Shown here: positions 43,540 through 53,899 of the stretch, piece after piece | How positions within the stretch are numbered: the stretch's first letter is position 1 | Layout: every line of letters starts with the position of its first letter | Assembly: GCA_963969495.1 (NCBI GenBank) | Contig: OZ018326.1 | Span: 153,140,306 to 153,204,305 of the forward strand | Length of the DNA stretch: 64,000 nt | Direction of reading: 5' to 3' | From: Ceratothoa steindachneri | Taxonomy: Eukaryota; Arthropoda; Malacostraca; Isopoda; Cymothoidae | Position numbers and translations under genes: made by a program | The notes under the pieces: generated by a model | Seen by the model: only the letters and a program-made list of their open reading frames with translations | Told to the model about the DNA's origin: nothing | Database searches by the model: none

Positions 43540-45990
43540 CCAAGAAGGTGATGAGGCTATTCCTGGAGCTTTTAATGTCTGCTCCCTGAAAGGAGGCTAG
43601 CAACAAGGTATCTTTGGCTCCCTTGTGCCTGTTTAGGGCATACCAAAGGATGATGGAGAAGCAGAGAAAGGCTTTTCATTAAGCAAAGCCTCCTCTAGTA
43701 AGTCCCTGGAGGATGCAGTGCCTTCAGCGCTTTCTACACCCGGCACCTCCAGAATTCCAGTCACTAGGAAGGCAACAGCCACTCATGTGAGGGTCTTTAC
43801 TTCTTGGAAGGCCCCGCATTCCCTTCTAACAGGCAGTGCAAGGTTTTTTCCTTTAATGGAATTGCTGTGTATTGGGCTAATTTGGAGGACTGCAGAGACT
43901 TATTTCCTCCTGTTCCCCTTTAGTTGTCTTCAAGGGACCATGTTGGGCACATCTCCTCTGCCCACCCTCCCTTGTTTCCTTCCTCTCTTTGACTAGCTCC
44001 TTTCAAGCAGTAGCAGTGCAGCTACACTTGGATAGGTAGTACTGTGTCAGTTGGTGTATATTCCATCATCAACTGACCTTGATGGGATGGACTTCAACAG
44101 TGGCACAGTTGCTGAAACCCTTTCTTCTCAGGGAGAGAATACATGACCAATCCAAAAGTCTTAGGTTATGCCAGCCTGATCAAAAAGCTAGACATCAGTG
44201 TCCAATGTGTGGATGAATTCATTTATTCTTGCCTGACAAGCTAACTGCTTCATTTTCTTGCCTCAATCTATACTTATGCTTTCTGGATACCCTGATCTTG
44301 GGTGGGAGGTGGTCAATGACCTTCTTGGTAGTGATCATGTTCTCATCCAAATATCTTTTGCTGGGCTACTCCTGCCTGAAATCTCACCACAGTGTTACTT
44401 GGGGCAGGCACAGCAGTCCATGTTTGAGGGAATGACGGATTTCCTGATCTCGGTCGAGGAGTTTAGATTGGTTGATGAGGACATTCATTCCTCTAGCTAC
44501 TCTCTTTGTTAGAGCCTGATATCATCTGCTGTTTTGCACACTGACCGCTTCCCTAGTTGTTGACTGAGTGGGAGATGGACCTCTGAGAGAAGTGATTTGC
44601 TCATAAATACTTGATAGATGCCTAAATAAAACAAAACCGCCCCTTGTTTTATTCCTATGGATGTGAGTTCTACTCATTTGCAGCTGAGTGTGATTGTGGC
44701 TAGTGGATTCACTTCACCACACTTCTCTACTCTTGATGACTTTATGACTTAAGGAATCCTACCTTCCAAATGTCCCCCATACAGAACCTCTTTATTGCTT
44801 CTGGGGAGATGCTGCTCACTTTATACCATGCACACTGCATATGCATTGTACAAGTAGGTAAAGCTTCTCCCCCAGTTACCAATGGCTTTCATTTCATTCA
44901 TTTCAACTATGGCCCATCTCAATTGTGCCTATCCTGTCATGTTATTCCACTCATACCCTAACCCTTTTGGTTTAGGCTAGGCAACTGCTTTGAGAATTTG
45001 GTTTCTGCCCCTAACGATACCATCTCTGAATGTTTTTCACCACACCTCTGCTAATTTATTTTCTACAGCACTGGGAGTATTGTATTGTATTTCTTGTAGC
45101 ATATATTGTGTCACACTGGTGTCTTGCCAGAGTACACAGATGGCTTCAAATCTGAGGGATGGGGGGAGCTTCCAGGCTATCTCCCCCCTGTTTGAAGCTG
45201 GCTTGGCTCTTACTGGTGCTGTCTATTTTTCCACCTAAACTGGTTGCAATACACCATTTTGGAGGCCAATTTGTAATTCATAGAAACTCACAGAAGATGC
45301 TCCCTTGAGGAATTGGAATCACTGTATACATGATGCCATGGCTGCTGCAAGCTGGGAGGATTTTGACATTGTTTTTTGCATTCCTTGACAGGTAAGGGTT
45401 GAGGGGAATGAGCACACCGATGTTGCGTTCGGCTGTCTACACAGAATGAAAGATTGGACCAGCATTTTGCTTTTTACTACTGACTACACAGTAGGAATTG
45501 GGACAGTCATTTAGGTTCCATGGGGAAGAATATGTGAGATAGCTGTTGGAAATTTAAATTGTTCCATTGTGCCCTCCAAACTTTTCCTGTGGACATACCC
45601 ATATACCTTGGGTATCCGGTCATGTTTTGTTGCCTCCAAAGCGGACACATTTTCATGATCCAGCAGCATTTGATGGACCCCCACCCCCTCCTGAACTTTT
45701 CTGTCAAGATTTCTTGGTCCGCCAGATGGTACAACACCTACTGCCTGTCCTGTAAACTTTGGGAGGGAGATTAAGTTCTATGGAGGTTGTGGGGGGGGGG
45801 GCTTCTCCAAAATATTTGATTTGTTGACTGCTTAACTCCCTGTGGGAATGTGCCTGCCTCTGGTACTTGGTTGCTTCTTTTTTCTCTTAATTTTTTGCTT
45901 ATTTTTGTTTTTCTTTGTTTTAAGTAGCCTGAAAATAGGTGATGTCTGTAATTTCTGTGGCTATTCCCTTGCTGGTGGTAACAATGTTAA
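43540..45990 (+). pseudogene. LINE-A, old decayed copy (ORF1 end to 3' UTR)
   Basis: It follows LINE-A in order with heavy divergence: ORF1 end and ORF2 start (43718-43996), endonuclease end (44229-44512, 'DLGWEVVNDLLGSDHVLIQI'), RT end (about 44650), RNase H (45110-45420, near 'RVEGNEHTDVAF'), the Cys/His region near 45720, and 3' UTR TAGCCTGAAAATAGG at 45925. RT palm motifs are deleted. Higher AT content and lower similarity make it an older insertion than the neighbouring copies. 45991-46591 is intron with nothing recognised. Confidence 0.75.
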
Positions 45991-46591
45991 TAATGGATGA
46001 ATTTACATTCATATAGTTAAGTTATAATGAGTCTTAAAATGGTGAAATGAAGTAATTGAAAGTATCTGGAGTGCACATAGCTGAAGTAGTTAAAAGCAGA
46101 CTTATTAACATCTTCAGAAGTGCAGAGGTACATAATGAACTTGGCTGCATTCTGCATGAAAGGTCTGACCATGCTGGAAAATTTTATCATGGTCCATTAA
46201 AGTCTGAAGTTTATAACTTTACACTTGGTGAAATGATTTATTCATGCTTCTAGAAATTAGCACATGGCTACTGCCTTTTATATTTATAGAGTGAATGCCT
46301 TTCCTGATAATGGGCATCGCATCACACTCCTGAAGTACTTTCTGAAGTATTTTTCCTGAGTGCAAAGATACTATCCTTTTGATACTCTATCCCAAACTTG
46401 GAAATAATAGAACTTAACAAGAATATTGCACTTAATTAATTTAGAAATTATATAAGTATAGTCACCTAGTTTATAATCCAAGTTATAGTTTATAATCCAA
46501 GCCATTACTAGAATTTGTGCGATGAAGTTATGAGAAAACTTTCAATATTATAAATCAAGAGTTAATTTGACATTTTTAATTATGATTTTAG

Positions 46592-46704
46592 GCTGGCAAG
46601 CAGTCACTGAACTTAATGTAAATGCAGTGAATGATGTTTTGAAGATATCTTGGAAGGATCATGATTTGTACTTCCCTACAATATATGGCATTCAAATAAC
46701 ACAT
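46592..46704 (+). CDS. Host gene exon C (FN3 domain 1, first half)
   Basis: A 113-nt exon with acceptor GATTTTAG and donor GTAAGTAA, phase 1 in, phase 0 out. It encodes 'WQAVTELNVNAVNDVL', then 'KISWKDHDLYFPTIYGIQITH', preceded by a Cys completed from exon B. The pattern V-x-x-L ... L-x-I-x-W ... Y-x-I is the A, B and C strand half of a fibronectin-III domain. Length, phases and ends equal exon G (50781-50893), with identical VTEL, SITW/KISW-KDH and TH landmarks. It is joined to exon D by a 2.4-kb intron. Confidence 0.85.
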
Positions 46705-49101
46705 GTAAGTAATGAACAAGGAGTTTAAGCTTAAATTCCTTTATTATTCAAATAATATAGTAATTTATAAGCCTTTTAATTCTGATAAATATAATTTCCT
46801 TAAACTTTTATTTTTTAACCAATTCATTCCTATAGGATGGGAAAAAAGGGGATAAATTAAAAATAAACACTGGCCAATACCCATTCTCAACTTCATCCCT
46901 CATTTGTCCCAAGTCATTCTAGAACTTCTCCCTCTCAGCTTCCCTTTATCATTACAGGGCCATACTCTACAATCACACACAGTATCAACCTTGCAAATCT
47001 CTGCTTCACACACATAAATCTCAAGCTCAAAAGCATTACCATACCCTGTTTACTCCTACTACCCTGATCTACACTTGATCCATTCACTCCACCCAGCCAT
47101 TTTTTTCATTCTCTTACCTCGGGCGAGCATCTGCACTCCTTTTTTACACACATGACTACTTCCCACTTTTCTCTTTCCCATATCACATATACTCCTCACA
47201 TTCAAGCGGTTGAATGGAGCAAAAGTCATTTGCTCCTAGGGAACTATTAAACACAACAACTCACATTCCATATACCCACTTGATGTGGATTAACTGGCAT
47301 GACTGAGTGAGGTCGTAGCCTAGCCTAACCTAACCCCTTGAAATTAGGGATTAGTCTTAGATAGGCTTCTAACCTCAGAATATTTTTGTTTCTTGGATTA
47401 AAAGGAAGTAATTATTTAGAAATATAGAAATTCTAAATTATGAGTTAAGAGGAAATAATATGAAAATCTTTTCAAATAGAGAAAGGGAATTGAAACCTGT
47501 TCATGCATATTGGTATCCTTTGAGAAATTTAATGCACTGATATTAGTAATTATATCATATATTAATGAATTAAAGTTATTTTAGATAATATATTTCAAGT
47601 TGTATATTTTATTAAAATATCATATATTACGGGTGGCAACTGGGTGGGATTTATTGTATCTGTTATATTTGGACTTTTATCCCCCAAACAATAATGCTTT
47701 GCATAGATGCACCTATATACATTACTATTATACATAATGTATCAGATGAATGTAGTAAAATAAGCATTTAGTTTTTTGGATCTCCATTGAAATGATTGAC
47801 ATTTAATTCCAAAGTAAAAATACAAACTGATATCATTTTGCCTACAAGGGTCAGATAAAGTAGGACCAAAGAAATTATGAAATTCAAAAAAATTTTCACT
47901 CTCCCTAAATACATAAACACATTAATAATAAAGCTGATTTAAAACAAGGTTTGCTGACCAATGTTGCATGCTCTCACTTATTCTGATTTAAGACCTTATG
48001 ACCTTCAAAACTTTCAATAATTCCTGGACTAACCTTGGGAGGTCCTTAGCAATTATATCAAACAGGAGAATATAAACCAACATGAGGGTTTCAAATTTTG
48101 TTAGAATCAGCTGAATGGTTATGATGTTATTGCCAGAACAAAATAATTCTCAGGCTAACCTTGGGAAGACCTTGGCAATTTTATCATTCAAAAGAGAATG
48201 CAAAAAATGTCAGCCTCACATGTGTATAAAACACTTATTAGGTTTATATAATAAAGATGCATAAATACAAACATGTGTACAGTGGAAGTAATAAAATTGA
48301 TATGCATAGCCACTCCAATACTTAAATTTTAATACTTTAATCGATATCTAAAAAACTATATGAGCATCTACCATGAAGCAAAATGCCCAAAAAGGAAAAA
48401 ATGGGGGAACTACTCAAAACACAACTTGCATGGTTAACCAACTAGTTTTATAGATACCAGCCTTTGACCACATGCCAAGACCAGACTTATTTATCTGGAT
48501 TAGTTCATTAATTCACTTGACCTGGCTACCTAAAAGACTTTCAATGTAAGTTCCTTAAAGAATTATTATGTGAATTTTGAAATTTCATTATATGTAGAAC
48601 CCTCACAATTGCATATTTAGAAATCCTTTTTGCACTATATGTGGCTAGGAAAAGTGAAAACTGGCAGATACAATAAACCATCAGAATTAAATACCCTACC
48701 TTGTATATTTATCTTTTTTTTATAGTGTGAACTTGAACAAGGGCCATTATGTTAATATAATATTGCATCATTATATCTAGCTTCATTCTCACATAAAAGT
48801 TCTATGATTGTTTAGTCCTTCTCGTTTCTTTGTGTGCTTTGGGAATCTTTAATTTGCTTACAACTTCCATTTTCAACCCTAGAGCTCAGTGCTTTCTTCC
48901 TCTTTACTCTGAATTTTGTTTCCACAAGATCATTAGGTCTTACACTTTTATTAGAAAAGTGACAAAATTATTTGAATCAAATATTTAAAAGTTTTATTAA
49001 CAATTAGTATTAAGCATTTTGATTAAATTGGAAAGTGAAGAAGATTGCTAGGTTTTGTATGACCAATTATGGAAATTTTGTAAAGAGATGATCTTTTATA
49101 G
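46705..49101 (+). other. Intron C-D with repeats
   Basis: 46860-47335 is C/T-rich on the plus strand and ends in TAGCCTAGCCTAACCTAACC; I could not assign it to an element. 47944-48075 and 48110-48200 are reverse-complement relatives of 28440-28625, arranged in tandem. The remainder is AT-rich without supportable features. Confidence 0.6.
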
Positions 49102-49282
49102 TTACGAAAGGAGTTTTGTGGAGGAAAAGACGAGAAAAATACAGAAACTGTTAAGCAAAAAACATTTATTTACAATGATTGGAATGGATTTGCACCTTTA
49201 AAAGTTTGTGTGCAGGATCATGAGTTTAGAAATCTAAGCTGTCAAAAGAAAAGTTGTATACGTGTTCCCAGCAATATATCAG
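49102..49282 (+). CDS. Host gene exon D (FN3 domain 1, second half)
   Basis: A 181-nt exon with acceptor TTTTATAG and donor GTTGGTGT, phase 0 in and 1 out. It encodes 'LRKEFCGGKDEKNTETV', 'YNDWNGFAPLKVCVQDHEF', and 'RNLSCQKKSCIRVPSNIS'. Two glycosylation sequons (NLS, NIS) and four Cys suggest an extracellular, disulfide-bonded fold. FAPLKVCV fits the F strand of FN3. Exon H has the same length, phases, the four Cys and the NLS site. The donor is a weaker GTTGGT but the frame is open throughout. Confidence 0.85.
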
Positions 49283-49714
49283 GTTGGTGTTACAAAATTA
49301 TTACTATTGGTTTTAAATGCATTATTTTTTAATGGATATTGTAAAGTGAACTGTGATGTTAGTTTGGTATTTATACTACATCAGATGGCTTTAACCCCAA
49401 ATAAATGCATTCCAGTTTACTTGCCTCAGTTCAAATGATTATTAGAATTTTTATCAATAAACAAATAGTACATCTTATGATACTATCATTCATAAGTGAT
49501 ACCTTAAAAAGTTACATTTAAAGGAGTAATAGACACACAATTTACCCGCAGAAAGAATTGAAGTTCTGAGTACTTTTAATTTTTCTTTATCTAGGAATGC
49601 AGGGAGAGAGGTGCTCTGTGAAGGCCCATAGCCTTGAAAGCACCATACAATAATATATATATTTAGTTATCTAGTCGCCTAACACTATGAAAGAAAATTA
49701 CCTAGAGTTCCTTT
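49283..49714 (+). other. Intron D-E, first part
   Basis: AT-rich, with a TA microsatellite-like run near 49654. An acceptor-like CTATCTAG at 49594 is not followed by sequence resembling any other exon of the gene. Confidence 0.5.
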
Positions 49715-49935
49715 TTAAATATATTTACCAAAGTTACTTGTTAAAGAGTCAAATGTAATATTCATTTTATTCAATGAAATCCCTATTGACCTCAACCATG
49801 GCCTCTAGTCTGTGTTGTAACCTGCTGCAGGGCTTCTCAATCGCTCCCCAATTTAAATGGGTTAAGATTGTGGGGATCCTTGACCTAAACTCCACTGTGG
49901 TACTTCTTGGGGACTTGTTCTTATTTTTAAAACAT
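49715..49935 (-). pseudogene. mariner-type transposase C-terminal fragment
   Basis: Minus-strand reading gives 'RIPTILTHLNWGAIEKPCSR' and 'LQHRLEAMVEVNRDFIE' before a stop near 49780. It is the same C-terminal region as 35150-35421, and the flanking TATATTTACCAAA is shared, so it is a second member of that mariner family. The rest of the element is absent. 49936-50320 is AT-rich intron; the 64-codon ORF there is compositional. Confidence 0.7.
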
Positions 49936-50320
49936 TTATATTTTGCTTGAATATATATATTTAAAATGTTTTTATAATAGAAAAATAAAATGCTTAAAAT
50001 GTGAGATTTGATTTTATGATTTTATTTGAAAATTCTTTAAACACCCTGTTATCCTTAATTTAATGCTTGTAAAATCGCAATACTCTGTTAGAAAAAATAT
50101 ATCTTCCAAGGTCATCCATTCCTTGATAAAGAATGTAAAATTAATTTATAAAGTACATAGAATTTATTTGTTAATAGAAACTATCAAGATTGAAATTATA
50201 ATTATTTTCTTCAATTCAAGTTTTAATATACATTATCTAAACAATTATATCACATAAGTAGAAATATGATTTCTTTGTAGTTTCATTCCAAGGTTTCTGA
50301 TCATGCCTTTGTGTTCATAG

Positions 50321-50538
50321 GAGCCTTAGATGTTGTTGACTTCCAGCTTCTTCCCAAAACTAACAGGATAAAGGCAAAATGGAAGCCAAATCCCCTATGG
50401 TCTTCTGAATGCAGTTTGCAGGCTTACAGTTTATCTTTGATTAATGAATACAAGGAGAAATTGCTAAATGAAAATGTATCCAGCACAAGCAAGAAACTGG
50501 TATTTAAGGAACTAAAACCAAAGAAATATAACATTTTG
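50321..50538 (+). CDS. Host gene exon E (FN3 domain 2, main part)
   Basis: A 218-nt exon with acceptor TGTTCATAG and donor GTAATTAT, phase 1 in and 0 out. It encodes 'ALDVVDFQLLPKTNRIKAKW', 'LQAYSLSLINEYKEKLL', sequon NVSS, then 'KKLVFKELKPKKYNIL'. V-x-x-F ... I-x-A-x-W ... Y-x-L ... F-x-E-L-K-P-x-x-Y is a clear FN3 signature (strands A to F). Exon F supplies the last strand. No paralogous exon of this length was found elsewhere in the window; one is expected downstream of exon H. Confidence 0.85.
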
Positions 50539-50635
50539 GTAATTATTTAGAAACATTCATTTTGTTTTATCTTTGACTCAGAAGTTTACAATATTATTTT
50601 CCCTGCTATTTATATACATTACTTTCTTTGTATAG

Positions 50636-50696
50636 ATCCAGCCTATTTTTGACAATGGAAAAGCAGGAACAATAAGATCTAAAGAAGCTATACCTT
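50636..50696 (+). CDS. Host gene exon F (FN3 domain 2, end)
   Basis: A 61-nt exon with acceptor TTGTATAG and donor GTAAGTCT, phase 0 in and 1 out. It encodes 'IQPIFDNGKAGTIRSKEAIP', completing the G strand of the FN3 domain begun in exon E ('Y-N-I-L / I-Q-P-I-F-D-N-G-K'). The flanking introns are only 97 and 84 nt, by far the shortest in the gene, so this part has escaped insertions. Its last base joins exon G to form Cys, exactly as exon B joins exon C. Confidence 0.85.
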
Positions 50697-50780
50697 GTAA
50701 GTCTATAAAGTAATGAGAAAATTAGCATTTTTAACAATCCAATTTTAATTATGTATTTTAACCTTCAAATATGATTTTAG

Positions 50781-50893
50781 GCCCACAATCAGTTACTGAA
50801 CTTGATGCAAATTTAAGGAAAAATGTTTTGTCTATAACTTGGAAGGATCACAAATTGAATTCACAGTCAGAGTATAAAGTTGAAGTAACACAT
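50781..50893 (+). CDS. Host gene exon G (FN3 domain 3, first half)
   Basis: A 113-nt exon with acceptor GATTTTAG and donor GTAAGTAT, phase 1 in and 0 out. It encodes 'PQSVTELDANLRKNVLSITW', 'KDHKLNSQSEYKVEVTH'. It is the paralogue of exon C, with matching length, splice phases and key residues. It is followed by a 6.1-kb intron of which 5.3 kb is one LINE-A insertion; without it the intron would be about 0.8 kb. Confidence 0.85.
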
Positions 50894-51430
50894 GTAAGTA
50901 TGCACATTGATTTTCCACCTGTCACTCTGATAGTTTAGTATCCTTTTTTATTTCATTAACAAAACTAGAATTTATTTTACTTGAATAAAACTTTACAAAA
51001 AATAAAATTTTAGTATTGCAACTTTAATAGCTTAGTTAAGAATTCTCCTAAGATGGCCATGGCAAAATTTCTTATTTTGCCGTTAATTTCATCAAAAACA
51101 TCTTAAATTTTAAGTAAGATATTTTTAAGTATTTCAGATGTTTGCAGTAAACAATAATAAAGTACCTAAGATGTGCATTGTGGGCAAATTTTATGACAAT
51201 GTAAAAAGGGAACAATGTCAGATAAAATAAAACAATTGTAATTCAATGTCATACTCTGAAATTTTCTTGTATATATTTAATAGATGACTTAGAATACTAT
51301 TAAAATATAGCTGATAGGTTAAGTTAAGGTAGCATATTTATATTATACCATGCTTCAATTCCCATATGTAATTTCTCTAAATATTCCTGTTTAATTTTGA
51401 AAATGCTCTCCCTACCATAGGTTAAGTATT
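50894..51430 (+). other. Intron G-H, upstream of LINE-A
   Basis: AT-rich sequence without recognised features up to the target duplication TCAAATTGTTATGC at 51431-51444. Confidence 0.5.
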
Positions 51431-52029
51431 TCAAATTGTTATGCACCCATAAGGGGCCCGATGATTTGCCATCCTGGCTGCCGTGCTGAAGGGACTCAGC
51501 ACCCCGTCTGACCCCAGCTTAGCCTCTTCTCCTTCCTTCAAAACACTTGTTCCCCCCCGGTTTCCTCGCTTTTCATACAACCTCTGCCACAACTTTCTCT
51601 GGTCAGCCTCTAATTTCACAGGGTAGATGCTGACCTTCTTCTCAAGCCAACCGTCCCGGATCGGGGCTGAGGGGGGAGGGGACAACGTTCCCTAACCCCT
51701 GAGCTCCGGTTTGGGATGTGTTTTTTTTAACAACCCGCTTCATCCCCACCCATACCTTCCTCACATCCTTTTTCCTCTCCTCTTCACAATCTATCCTTTT
51801 ACGCCGTGTTCAAGGTGGAGCCGCCATGCTGATGGACTGCCAGGCCACCAGGCGGGAGGGGTGGTTTCAAATAGCAGCGCCTAGCTCTGCCAGGCCTGTA
51901 AGCACCTCTTGCAGTGCAGGCAACTGTGAGAGGTGGTGAGCTATTGCGTCCCGCATGAAAATTTAGGGTCACCATGCCCAATGATGTTAAAAAAAAAATC
52001 TCCCTCTAATTCCCCCTTGCTCATCAACG

Positions 52030-53656
52030 GAGCCGCCCTCGGGCGGCTCCACCGAAAAAAAATGGAGGTTCTTCCCCCCCCATGTGCTTGCACAGGGACC
52101 CTTCATATTTCTTTAACCGGAGAGGAGGCTAACTCCTCTCCTACGCCTAAGGGTGAAGGGGACTTCCCTCACCCCCTTCTCTGTAGGTGCTTTCTCGGCA
52201 CCTTCCTCTTTCCAGCGGCAGTCCCCTCTGTTCTTTCCAAGGGGACTGCCAAGAAAGCCAGCAGGCAGCCCATTGCCGACCGCCCCTCGTGTAAGCGCTC
52301 GGTAGGGCAAACCCCCTTAGGGGGGAGAGGGAAGCCAGGCTACTTCTGTCGCTTCCCTCCAAAGACCTGCTGGCAAGAATATTAAACCTTGCCGAATTCA
52401 AGGCCTGTGCCTCCCCACAAAAGACTGGTGACGCTGCCAAGGGGACCTGCGATTTCATGGAAGGGGATGGCCAACTGGAGGCCCCTCCTGTGATAGACAT
52501 GGTCCTTGAGGAAACCCAGCCTCAGACGGTAGGGCCTTCCATGGAAGGGAATCTGGGCTCGGCGCCAAACACCGAACCCGAATCCGCCCCTATGCAAGGT
52601 CCTCCTCAAACGGCTGAGGGCTCCGAGGCAGTACAAGGAGGGAAGGGATCTCCTCCAACCGGTGCCCCTGCGACCACCAGGACCTTCTCCATTTTGGAGA
52701 AGGACCTGTCTGAGGCCGGTCCATCTGGCCTAGGGGCTCCTATCGGTGGAGGTGAGAAGAGGGTTCATTCCCCACCCTCCTCTTCAAAAAAGAAAAAGAC
52801 TAAAAAGACACGGGGTTCCTCTCCATCCGTGGGGGCTGTGGGGATGGATGGGTCTGCTACCACTTTGGTAAGCGACCATGCCAAGATCAGCACATCCGCA
52901 CCCTCTGCCTCCCCAGGTGCGGAGCCCCTGATTAAGACCAAAAGGGTGCAGGACGGAGCCTCAATGACATCGGAGCCCCTCATTCAGAGGCTACCTGGTG
53001 TTTTTGAGCCCGCTGGCTTTAAACGCTTCCTTGTTATTTGCTAGACTGATGGCACCATGTTGGCCAAGGGCAACATGATCCATCAGAGGACAGCATTAGC
53101 TAGGGTAATTGATAGAGAGCCGAAGGTGACCCGTTTCTCGGATGGGAGCTTTCTGGCGAATGCGACGGATCCCTCCGAGGCGGCAAAGATAAGTGCCCTT
53201 TGGACACTTGATGGCACCCTGGTGAGTGTGACACTGCACTCTAATATAAACTTTGTGAAAGGAGTAGTTTATGTGAGGGAACTCGTTGACTACTCCATAG
53301 AGGACATCACCTTAGAGCTGGCCAACCATGTGGTGGTCAAGGTCCAACGTGTGATGAAAAAACAGGGAATGGCCTCTAGACCCACCCCTACACTCTTCAT
53401 CACGTTCGACTGTGACAAGCTCCCTGAGTCGATGTGTGCAGGTTGGTACCACTACCGCGTGAAAGCATTCGTGCCACTGCCGATGCGGTGCCCTGACTGT
53501 CACCGGTTCGGCCATCTGAATCGTTCATGTAGACGTTCAAAGTCGGGGTCATGCGAAGTATGTGTAAATTGCTCCAAGGCCGCACACGATAGGTCTAAAT
53601 CGTATGTGTCCAAGTGTGTCAATTGCGGAGAGCCGCACCCCGCTTCGTCGAAGTAA
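52030..53656 (+). pseudogene. LINE-A ORF1 (gag-like), nearly complete
   Basis: 52457-53044 is open (195 codons: acidic/Pro/Ser-rich, Lys-rich 'SSKKKKTKKTRG', then 'LPGVFEPAGFKRFLVI'), a stop at 53042 follows, and 53057-53656 is open (199 codons). The second part has the conserved domain ('SNINFVKGVVYVRELVDYSI', 'TPTLFITFDCDKLPES') and the knuckle 'CPDCHRFGHLNRSC', an intact C-X2-C-X4-H-X4-C. 'CVNCSKAAHDRSKSY' has lost its last Cys. It ends 'CVNCGEPHPASSK' at a stop in place of Gln-Cys. Such proteins bind LINE RNA. The upstream part (52030-52450) is shifted relative to the copy at 20279. Confidence 0.85.
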
Positions 53657-53899
53657 TGTGGTGCATATCTCCTTGTGGAAATAAATCCTGGCCGTTCCTA
53701 AGGTTTCGAGACGGAGGGAGGAAAAAATTCGCATGGCGACCCCAACCTTCCCCAATAAGTCCTTAAAAGCGACAGAGCCTTCCGCGCTTTGTTCGGCCAA
53801 CAGCGCCCGGGGTTCTGCCCCCGGGAAGCGTACGGCCATTCCCGTGAGGGTCTTCTGTTCGAGGGGGGCCTCCCGCGTCTCCTCCAAGCTAGGCCTGTG

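Noticed and set aside
49594..49660. Possible host exon after CTATCTAG
   Set aside because: No matching donor with an open frame in the required phase, and exons D and E already join in phase without it.
50063..50257. 64-codon ORF as a small gene
   Set aside because: AT-rich Ile/Asn/Lys composition, no paralogue among the host exons, no splice context.
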